Positions 1 through 5,530 of a DNA stretch of 5,530 bases are shown here, one piece after another. This stretch comes from Deltaproteobacteria bacterium (GTDB lineage: Bacteria; Desulfobacterota; Dissulfuribacteria; Dissulfuribacterales; UBA3076), in assembly GCA_027004315.1 (NCBI GenBank), contig JALTHV010000010.1, positions 1 to 5,530 on the forward strand, read 5' to 3'. Positions within the stretch are counted from its first letter, which is position 1. The number at the start of each line of letters is the position of its first letter. The notes under the pieces are model-generated. The model saw only the letters and a list, made by a program, of their open reading frames with translations, searched no databases and was not told where the DNA came from. A program made the position numbers and the translations under genes.

Positions 1-3000
1 GTTATAAGCACTACCTGAGACTGCTCCGAGATCTTCTTTATGAGCCGCTTAAATCGTACGATATTGGCCCCATCAAGTGCGGCATCCACCTCATCCAGCA
101 GGCAGAAGGGACTGGGTTTTATGAAATAAATGGCAAAGACCAGCGCCATTGCAGCCATCGTCTTTTCTCCCCCTGACAGGAGATTCAGGTGCTGAATTCT
201 CTTTCCTGGGAGCCTTATCAGGTAGTCCAGGCCTGCATCCAGCATATCGCCGCCCTGGGTCAGGCTCAGCTCGGCACTTCCCCCTTCAAAGAGCATGGGG
301 AAGACATCGGAAAGGCTTTTGTTTACTGAATCTAGGGCCTCTTTAAAACGGGTCCTGCATATATGGTTAATCCGTTTAATGGCCTGTTCAAGGTCCTTGA
401 TGGAGTTTAAGAGGTCTTCTTTCTGGGAATTGAGAAGGTTCCGTCGTTCTTCGAGTTCCCTGTATTCCTCGACAGCGCCTAGATTTACAGGCCCGAGCTG
501 GTCTATTGCATGGGCTATTTCCTTAATCCGTTCCCGGGCCGCATCAGGTGAGAAGGGACTGAGACGCCACCTGTCACACCACTCTTCTATATCCTTTTGA
601 TGACGTTCCTGGGCCGTCTTCTTTAGATACAGGAGGGCCTGTTCCACCTCGGAAAGGGCCAGCTCATTTTTGTGGACCTGGCCCTCAAGGTCCCTGACCT
701 GGCCCTCAAGGTCCCTGATCCTGACATCTACAGCGGCAACTGCCTGCCGAATTCGATCATATTCCTCTTCGGCATCTTCCAGGCGTCTCTTTGTATTGGA
801 GATCACCTTCTCCTGTGCCTCTATCTTTAGACGTACATCTCTGAGGGACCTGGTCCTCTCCCCAAGACGGCCTTCGAGGCCCTGTCTCTCTTCCAGCAGG
901 GCATCCCGTTCCTGTATCAACCGGGCCCTTCGGTCCGCAAGCCTCTGGAGCTCCTGTTCTCTTTCCTGAAGCTGAGTCTGGATGCGGGCCAGCTCTATCC
1001 TATGGCCCTCAAGGGCCTCTCTCCTGCGTGAGAGTACCTGCGCCTGCTGTCTCAAGGCATCCTCACGGCCCTTTATATGCCCCTCGGCCTCAGTCCTGGC
1101 CGCATTGGCGACCTGGATCAGCCCATCCAGTTCCTTAAGAGATGTCTCCAGTCCACACACCTCTTCTCTGGCCTGTTCAAGCTCAAAACCTATACGCTGC
1201 GATCTCTCTTTTTTGGACTCGATCTTCAGAAGGAGCCTGTCTCTTTCCCTGTTATGACCGGCCAGGGCCTCCAGGACCTGCCTCTTTTCTTTATTGAGTC
1301 CTTTGAGCCTGATCTCTGCCTCCAAGAGGACCTTCTTTATCTCCTCTTCTTCACTACAGACCTGGCTGTAAGACCTATCGAGCTCATTTTTACGGATGCT
1401 CAGCCTGGAGATCTCAGCCTTTCTGGCAAGGATCCCTGAAGAGGCCTTCCCCTGGCCTCCAAAGGCCAGCTCACCCCATGGAGTGAGGACCTCGCCATCC
1501 CTGGTGATATAGAAGAGGTCTTGATCCTGGCCACTGCGTGCCTCAAGGGCTGCTCTCAAATCAGATACCACCTTCCAACGAGTCAGGATATCGGCTGCCA
1601 CTATCCCGACCGGGGACCTGGCCTTTACGACTTCAAGGAGGGTGCCTTCCCTCTTTTTCTCTGGCCTATAGTCAGTCCTGGGTATTATCAGGCTTACCCT
1701 GCTTCCTGCTCGGTCTTTGAGGAGAGCAACTGCCCTGTCGCATGTCTCCATATCCGGCATCACCACGGCCTGGACCCCGTATCCAAGCGCTATCTCTATC
1801 ACATGCTCCCAACCCGGCTCCACCTCCAAAAAATCAGCAAGGACTCCCAGAGTAGGGATATCTGAACCAAGCAGGGTATTAGTGCCCTTGCTGAGTCCCT
1901 CCCCAGATGCCTCTATGGCCTTCAGGGCCTTGAGCCTGGCACTGCAGTCCATAAGCCCTGAATTGATCTCATGCCTCTTTTGGGTAATCTCTGAGAGGCG
2001 ACCCCTCTGGGCAGAGGCAATGGCATCGTACCTCGCCTCATCCTGGGAAAGGTGGTCCAACCGGGCCTGGCACTCCTCAGCCCTTATCCCCAGACCTGCC
2101 AGTTCGTCTTCCAGCCCCTTTATCTCTCCTGATATGGCCTGCAGATCGTCTTCTCCCCGGTCTAAACGCTGTCCGAGTCTGTCCCTCCGGTCTCTCAGGC
2201 TATTGCGTCTGCTGTCCAGCCTTGTGTACCTGGCCATTGCATCTACAAACTGGACCTTTACGGCCTCAAGTGACTCCTTCAGTTGGTCTGTGATCCTCTC
2301 GGATTCCTCTACCCCCTTTATCCCGCTGGATACATTGGCCAGGCACAGAGTCTCCTCTTTTTTGAGGCTATCTATCTTTTCCCTGATACCCTTATCCCCA
2401 AGCCCTGTCTGTACCTGCCTCTCCTCAATCTCTGACAGGGCCTTTTCACTGGAACGCAGCCTGTCTTCATCCTTTATTAATAACTTTTCCTGCCCTGCGG
2501 CCTCTTCCCTGAGGCCCTGAAGGCATTCCTCTGCACCGGTCAGGCCGCGGCGTATCCCGGCCAGTTCCTCCTCTGCCTCCAGGACCTTTAGTCCCAGACC
2601 CTCTTTGTTGGAGACCTCCTTAGAAAGTCCTGCCTGTATCCCGGAGAGGGCAACAGACAGCCCTTCTTTTTCTCTCTCCAGGGCAGTACGTCTGTCCATC
2701 TCTGTGGACCACATATGGGAAAGGAGGGCCTGATCCAATTGATCCTGCTCTCTGCGCAGCTCCAGGTAATGCTCGGTCCTCTTTGCCTGCCTGGAGAGAG
2801 ACCTGCGGTGTCGTTCCAGCTCGGCCAAGACGTCTCCCAGTCTTTCGAGGTTCTGCCTGGTCTGTGACATCCGTTGCTCGGCCTCAGCCCGCCTGGCCTT
2901 ATATTTGGAAATGCCAGCCACCTCCTCGATCAGGTGCCGGCGCTCCTCTGGCCCCATATCCACAAAGGCACTTATCTGGGCCTGGTCCCAGATGGAGTAG

Positions 3001-3416
3001 GCCCTGGTCCCAGCCCCGGTATCCATAAAGATATAACGGATATCCTTTAACCTGCAGGCCTTGCCATTGATGCGATATTCTGTATTCCCTGACCTGTGAA
3101 TCCGGCGTATGATTTCTATCTCAGGGGTATCTCCAAGCTCAGGGAAGGGCCTCGTACCCTGTGTGTCTATGACCAGGCGGACCTCGGCCATATCGATCTG
3201 CCTGTCACCATCTCCGCTATAGAGACAGTCATCCATGCTCCTGGCCCTGAGCATGCTGGGACTCTGTTCCCCCAATACCCACCTGAGGGCATCTATAATG
3301 TTAGACTTACCACACCCATTGGGTCCGACTATTATGACAATACCCTTGGTAAATGAGATCTGTGTACGTACAGGAAAGGATTTGAATCCAGATAGAGTCA
3401 GAGAATTGAGTCGCAT
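1..3416 (-). CDS. smc: Chromosome segregation protein SMC (3' end cut by window edge)
   Basis: ATPase core of the bacterial condensin (SMC-ScpA-ScpB), which binds and organises DNA on the nucleoid. Seen in the translation: N-terminal head with the typical start MRLNSLTLSGFKSF, Walker A GPNGCGKS at residues 31-38, a variant AYSIWDQAQ segment at 139-147, then EEVAGISKYKARR. A long Glu/Arg/Leu-rich coiled coil follows to about 505, a hinge at about 511-655, and a returning coiled coil to about 965. The C-terminal head has GPVNL at 975-979, signature LSGGEKTM at 1080-1087 and Walker B LLDEVD with D1108 and E1109. The reading frame is open for 1138 codons to the window edge. By comparison with B. 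subtilis SMC (1186 residues), roughly 40 residues, including the switch histidine, lie outside. The ATG is chosen because it puts the conserved N-terminus at residue 1; it lacks a clear Shine-Dalgarno and lies 9 bases after the recJ stop, suggesting co-transcription or coupling. A Rad50/SbcC-type protein is excluded by the GFKSF start, the hinge and the head motifs. Confidence 0.97.
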   Translation of the reverse strand, partial: MRLNSLTLSGFKSFPVRTQISFTKGIVIIVGPNGCGKSNIIDALRWVLGEQSPSMLRARSMDDCLYSGDGDRQIDMAEVRLVIDTQGTRPFPELGDTPEIEIIRRIHRSGNTEYRINGKACRLKDIRYIFMDTGAGTRAYSIWDQAQISAFVDMGPEERRHLIEEVAGISKYKARRAEAEQRMSQTRQNLERLGDVLAELERHRRSLSRQAKRTEHYLELRREQDQLDQALLSHMWSTEMDRRTALEREKEGLSVALSGIQAGLSKEVSNKEGLGLKVLEAEEELAGIRRGLTGAEECLQGLREEAAGQEKLLIKDEDRLRSSEKALSEIEERQVQTGLGDKGIREKIDSLKKEETLCLANVSSGIKGVEESERITDQLKESLEAVKVQFVDAMARYTRLDSRRNSLRDRRDRLGQRLDRGEDDLQAISGEIKGLEDELAGLGIRAEECQARLDHLSQDEARYDAIASAQRGRLSEITQKRHEINSGLMDCSARLKALKAIEASGEGLSKGTNTLLGSDIPTLGVLADFLEVEPGWEHVIEIALGYGVQAVVMPDMETCDRAVALLKDRAGSRVSLIIPRTDYRPEKKREGTLLEVVKARSPVGIVAADILTRWKVVSDLRAALEARSGQDQDLFYITRDGEVLTPWGELAFGGQGKASSGILARKAEISRLSIRKNELDRSYSQVCSEEEEIKKVLLEAEIRLKGLNKEKRQVLEALAGHNRERDRLLLKIESKKERSQRIGFELEQAREEVCGLETSLKELDGLIQVANAARTEAEGHIKGREDALRQQAQVLSRRREALEGHRIELARIQTQLQEREQELQRLADRRARLIQERDALLEERQGLEGRLGERTRSLRDVRLKIEAQEKVISNTKRRLEDAEEEYDRIRQAVAAVDVRIRDLEGQVRDLEGQVHKNELALSEVEQALLYLKKTAQERHQKDIEEWCDRWRLSPFSPDAARERIKEIAHAIDQLGPVNLGAVEEYRELEERRNLLNSQKEDLLNSIKDLEQAIKRINHICRTRFKEALDSVNKSLSDVFPMLFEGGSAELSLTQGGDMLDAGLDYLIRLPGKRIQHLNLLSGGEKTMAAMALVFAIYFIKPSPFCLLDEVDAALDGANIVRFKRLIKKISEQSQVVLI
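675..716 (-). repeat. Perfect 21-bp tandem duplication inside the smc coiled coil
   Basis: Two identical adjacent 21-bp units (675-695 and 696-716) encode RDLEGQV twice, SMC residues 901-914. Each unit is exactly one coiled-coil heptad: L903, V907, L910 and V914 follow the 4-3-4 spacing of a/d core positions, so the duplication keeps frame and heptad phase. Nucleotide identity, including third positions, suggests recent duplication rather than convergent protein sequence. Confidence 0.9.
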
Positions 3417-3425
3417 ATTACGGCT

Positions 3426-5162
3426 TTATTTGTAGCGAATATCTTTCAGCCTGAGTTCAAGACGCCTCCGCCCTTGCCACACATTGAAACAGGGCATGCA
3501 GGCAAGTTCAAGCCTCTCCCAGGGAAGCCCCTGCTTGTCTCCCTGTCCCCATCCCACAAGATCCACCCCCCTCCCTGGATATCTATCCTGTGAGCTGGTC
3601 CGGGGCCTGAGCGTAAGTTTCAAGTGGCCATTACCCACCACCCTTGATCTGGAGACCGTAAAGTCCTGTACTGCCAACAGAGGGGCTGGATAGCCCGCAC
3701 CAAAGGGCTCCAGTTGTCTATATAGTCGGCAAAAATCAGGATCAAGGAGTTCCTCAATACGGGCAGCACCGTCGACTTCAAGCCTGGGGAAGGCATCATT
3801 CTGTTCCATGGCAGAGGACACGACCTGCTGGAAGGCCTTTCGGAATCCCTCTATTGAATTGAGAGACAATCGCATTCCGGCAGCGGCCCTGTGCCCCCCA
3901 AAGGCAGTAAGGTGATCAGAGCATGCACAGAGACATTCATGGAGATTGAGTCCCTCGGGACAGCGGCCTGAACCATAGGCCTCATCCCCATCCATGGCCA
4001 TGAGGACCACAGGTCTACAAAACTGCTCCACCAGCCTGGAGGCAACTATGCCTATAATGCCCCTCTTCCACTTAGGGCTCGCCAGGACATAAGCAGGCCT
4101 CTTTCCAGAGGACTCTATCTCGGCCAGGGCCTCCTTCAGTATCAATCTCTCTTCTGCTTGACGCTCCTGATTGAGCTGATTCAGCTCATCTGCCAAGGCC
4201 TTTGCATCTGCCTCCTTTTCTGTGATGAGCAACCTGAAGGCCTTGTCTGCATGGGCCATCCGCCCCGCGGCATTTATCCGGGGACCAATACGGAAGGCAA
4301 TATCCCTTGATGTGACTTCGGAATCCAGGCTGCATACCGCCTTTAAGGCCCTGATCCCAGGTCTGGTGCTCCCATTTAGTACCTCGAGTCCTGTCCGTAC
4401 CAGTATACGATTGTCTCCCAGGAGTGGGACTACGTCTGCCACAGTCCCCATGGCCACAAGATCCAGGTATGCCTTGAGATTGGGTATCCGGCCCCCATTC
4501 CAGTGTCCAAGCCTGTAGAGGCGATATCTCAAGGCCCTCATGAGATTAAAGGCCACTCCCACACCGGCAAGTTCTTTAAAGGGAAAGGGGCAGTCCAGAC
4601 GCTTGGGGTCCAGCACCGCCAGGGCCTTGGGAAGGGAACTAGAAGGCTCATGGTGGTCAGTAATAATGACATCCATCCCAAGTCTCTCTGCCAGGGCGAC
4701 CTCTTTATTATTTGTGATACCACAATCAACTGTAATCAGGAGATTGCAGCCCCTGGATGCAAGGTCCTCTATCCCCTTGGCACTCAGTCCATAGCCCTCT
4801 TCTCGATGTGGGATATAGACCACCACCTCGAGTCCGAGTCCCCTGAGAAACCTGTAGACCAGGGCCGAAGATGTGACACCGTCGACATCGTAATCTCCAA
4901 ACACGGCCACCCGGTCCCTCTGGACTACCGCCTTGACCAGGCGGTCAACGGCCCTATCCATATCTACCATCTTCCAGGGATCACTGAGGAATTTCAGCAT
5001 GGGGTTCAGGTGGCAGTCAGCGGCATCTGGCGTATTTATTCCACGCCGATACAGGAATCTGGCAATAACAGACGGAAGCCTTGACTCCCTGATAAATTTA
5101 TTTAATGCAGCGGTATCCAGAGAGACAAAATGCCACGGCTGTCCTAGTATCACAGAATCCAT
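3426..5162 (-). CDS. recJ: Single-stranded-DNA-specific exonuclease RecJ
   Basis: A DHH-superfamily 5'-3' exonuclease that degrades single-stranded DNA in the cytoplasm during RecF-pathway recombination, mismatch repair and base-excision repair, using divalent metal ions. It has 578 residues, close to the 577 of E. coli RecJ. Seen in order: motif I GDYDVDG at 89-95, VDCGITN at 145-151, the DHH triad at 169-171, AMGTVADVVPL at 237-247 and GRMAHAD at 300-306. A helical linker leads to the DHHA1 half, with GIIGIVASRL at 368-377, GSGR at 397-400 and FGGHRAAAGM at 421-430. A C-terminal OB-fold-like part covers about 458-575, ending in LRLKDIRYK. All expected metal-binding Asp and His motifs are present, so it looks active. 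The ATG at 5162 is the only ATG downstream of the in-frame stop at 5178-5180 that retains the full N-terminus; a weak AGGG precedes it. It is the first gene of a likely recJ-smc operon. Confidence 0.97.
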   Translation of the reverse strand: MDSVILGQPWHFVSLDTAALNKFIRESRLPSVIARFLYRRGINTPDAADCHLNPMLKFLSDPWKMVDMDRAVDRLVKAVVQRDRVAVFGDYDVDGVTSSALVYRFLRGLGLEVVVYIPHREEGYGLSAKGIEDLASRGCNLLITVDCGITNNKEVALAERLGMDVIITDHHEPSSSLPKALAVLDPKRLDCPFPFKELAGVGVAFNLMRALRYRLYRLGHWNGGRIPNLKAYLDLVAMGTVADVVPLLGDNRILVRTGLEVLNGSTRPGIRALKAVCSLDSEVTSRDIAFRIGPRINAAGRMAHADKAFRLLITEKEADAKALADELNQLNQERQAEERLILKEALAEIESSGKRPAYVLASPKWKRGIIGIVASRLVEQFCRPVVLMAMDGDEAYGSGRCPEGLNLHECLCACSDHLTAFGGHRAAAGMRLSLNSIEGFRKAFQQVVSSAMEQNDAFPRLEVDGAARIEELLDPDFCRLYRQLEPFGAGYPAPLLAVQDFTVSRSRVVGNGHLKLTLRPRTSSQDRYPGRGVDLVGWGQGDKQGLPWERLELACMPCFNVWQGRRRLELRLKDIRYK

Positions 5163-5170
5163 GGCCCTGG

Positions 5171-5199
5171 AGATTAATCAGGCATTGGGGGGCTGTCAA
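5171..5199 (-). promoter_or_regulatory. Possible recJ promoter
   Basis: On the minus strand a perfect -35 consensus TTGACA (5194-5199) is followed after 17 bases by TAATCT (5171-5176), a weak -10 matching TATAAT at three of six positions. Transcription from it would begin close to the recJ ATG and leave almost no leader, which is unusual. The -35 match could be chance, or the true -10 could lie elsewhere. Tentative. Confidence 0.3.
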
Positions 5200-5200
5200 T

Positions 5201-5216
5201 TTCCTGTTTTCCTGTT
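5201..5216. repeat. 8-bp perfect tandem repeat upstream of recJ
   Basis: The unit TTCCTGTT occurs twice back to back (5201-5208, 5209-5216), adjacent to the possible recJ -35 box. It reads AACAGGAA twice on the recJ-coding strand. It could be a regulator site or simple slippage; nothing in the window decides between these. Confidence 0.6.
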
Positions 5217-5238
5217 ATGATTCTGGGATAGAGATGAG

Positions 5239-5388
5239 GTAACTGTCCACGTCCCCGGCCAGCGGTAGCATTTTTCAGGGTTTCAGGAGCATCGCTTGAT
5301 GCACAAGATCAGGACACTCTGCCTATTAATCCGCACTGAAACCCTGAAAAATGCTACCGCTGGCCGGGGGGGGAATGTAAACGGTTAC
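5239..5388. mobile_element. 150-bp palindromic MITE-like element, probably IS66-type
   Basis: It has no coding capacity. Its outer ends are inverted copies beginning GTAAC: left GTAACTGTCCACGT (5239-5252) and, on the opposite strand, right GTAACCGTTTACAT (5375-5388). These match at 10 of 14 positions and every difference is a transition. Inside lies a perfect 34-bp inverted repeat enclosing a 49-base centre (5287-5335), which carries a smaller hairpin, GCATC-GCTT-GATGC (5289-5302). The element is bounded by 8-bp near-identical direct repeats. GTAA ends with 8-bp duplications are established traits of the IS66 family, so this is inferred to be a non-autonomous derivative mobilised in trans. 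An alternative is a hairpin regulatory or terminator element, but the flanking duplications argue for insertion. No transposase is in the window. Confidence 0.75.
5253..5369. repeat. Perfect 34-bp inverted repeat with 49-base centre
   Basis: Left arm 5253-5286 (begins CCCCGGCCAGCGG, ends GGGTTTCAG) and right arm 5336-5369 are exact reverse complements over all 34 bases. In RNA or single-stranded DNA this would form a very stable stem. The arms sit immediately inside the diverged outer ends; the right arm runs into an 8-G tract (5366-5373) where the left has only four C. Confidence 0.97.
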
Positions 5389-5394
5389 GAAATG

Positions 5395-5401
5395 AGAAGG
5401 G
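5395..5401 (+). promoter_or_regulatory. Ribosome-binding site of the DUF4911-like gene
   Basis: AGAAGGG lies 4 bases before the ATG at 5406 and is a good Shine-Dalgarno match. It supports that start, and its first two bases fall within the right flanking repeat of the mobile element. Confidence 0.7.
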
Positions 5402-5405
5402 ACCT

Positions 5406-5530
5406 ATGAATAGACTAAAAAGATTCATACTGCGCATAGATCCCAAGGCCGTCTATTTTCTGCGTTTTGTCTTGGAGGGATACGATAATCTGTTTGTGCT
5501 CAGCACAGTTGACAGACATATTGGCCTGGT
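5406..5530 (+). CDS. DUF4911-like protein of unknown function (5' part only)
   Basis: Open from ATG to the window edge: 41 codons plus two bases, starting MNRLKRFILRIDPK and continuing AVYFLRFVLEGYDNLFVLST. The pattern of a short basic lead, a strand with R-I-D/P, then YFLRFVLEGYDNL and a further strand resembles the DUF4911 family: small (under about 100 residues) cytosolic proteins of unknown function that I recall mainly from Deltaproteobacteria. No signal peptide or membrane segment is seen in this part. The ATG is chosen for its strong ribosome-binding site; no other in-frame start lies between it and the upstream stop at 5337-5339. It is divergent from recJ, and the palindromic element ends 17 bases before its start codon. 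The family call is from memory of the consensus and covers only the N-terminal half. Confidence 0.65.
   Translation, partial: MNRLKRFILRIDPKAVYFLRFVLEGYDNLFVLSTVDRHIGL

Larger units (their letters stand above)
5231..5396. repeat. Imperfect 8-bp target-site duplication flanking the mobile element
   Basis: GAGATGAG (5231-5238) directly precedes the left end of the element and GAAATGAG (5389-5396) directly follows the right end. Seven of eight bases match, and the difference is a single G/A transition. Position and length fit a target duplication made at insertion. Eight bases is the duplication length known for IS66-family elements. The right copy runs into the ribosome-binding site of the plus-strand gene. 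Confidence 0.7.

Noticed and set aside
149..1865. Series of plus-strand open frames of 65-120 residues
   Set aside because: All are antisense to continuous smc coding sequence and are low-complexity, with no domain or convincing start signal.
1717..2520. 267-residue plus-strand open frame
   Set aside because: It lies antisense to the smc coiled coil, is a Ser/Leu/Arg-rich complement of Glu/Leu/Arg codons, and has no recognisable domain.
3851..4729. Minus-strand 63-64-residue frames inside recJ
   Set aside because: They lie in other frames of the recJ coding region and resemble no known protein.
4503..5084. 193-residue plus-strand open frame
   Set aside because: Antisense shadow of the recJ DHH domain, whose motifs are all intact on the minus strand.
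5178..5189. Three-codon upstream frame (ATG CCT GAT TGA/TAA region) before recJ on the minus strand
   Set aside because: The ATG at 5185-5183 reads only ATG CCT GAT TAA, has no properly spaced ribosome-binding site, and would lie upstream of the proposed transcription start.
5296..5329. Promoter in the centre of the element (TTGATG and TATTAA)
   Set aside because: The spacing of 22 bases is too long for a normal sigma-70 promoter and the -35 match is poor.
5253..5369. Rho-independent terminator
   Set aside because: The stem is far longer than a terminator, has a 49-base centre, is followed by G/A-rich sequence rather than a T tract, and lies upstream of two divergent genes where no gene ends.
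5253..5369. CRISPR array or integron attachment site
   Set aside because: There is only one inverted pair with no spaced direct repeats, and no cas or integrase gene is present; the GTAA ends and 8-bp flanks fit a transposable element better.

Overview
The window holds a DNA-maintenance operon on the minus strand (recJ then smc), a short divergent intergenic region carrying a small palindromic mobile element, and the first 41 codons of a plus-strand gene of unknown function. No rRNA, tRNA, CRISPR array or phage gene is visible. The protein character (RecJ and condensin-type SMC of ordinary bacterial size, a DUF4911-like start, frequent AGG arginine codons, middling GC) suggests a Gram-negative bacterium, perhaps of the Desulfobacterota/Deltaproteobacteria group. 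That placement is inference and rests mainly on where I remember DUF4911 proteins being found.

Layout: 1-3416 (minus) is smc, intact from its start codon through the Walker B motif and cut by the window edge just before its last 40 or so residues. I checked its frame line by line and found no stop or frameshift over 1138 codons. Nine bases upstream, 3426-5162 (minus) is a complete 578-residue recJ. The 243-bp gap 5163-5405 holds a possible recJ promoter, an 8-bp tandem repeat and a 150-bp element at 5239-5388. The element has inverted ends beginning GTAAC, a perfect 34-bp inner inverted repeat, and near-identical 8-bp flanking direct repeats. These traits match a non-autonomous (MITE-like) derivative of an IS66-type element. 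From 5406 a plus-strand gene begins, preceded by a good ribosome-binding site that abuts and partly overlaps the right flanking repeat of the element.

How the parts relate: RecJ (5'-3' single-strand exonuclease in recombination and repair) and SMC (core of the chromosome-organising condensin) are probably co-transcribed, with smc depending on recJ transcription. The palindromic element lies upstream of both divergent transcription units and ends 17 bases before the start codon of the plus-strand gene, so it could affect expression of that gene and possibly of recJ. The element is the only accessory feature in the window; the genes themselves are ordinary housekeeping genes.
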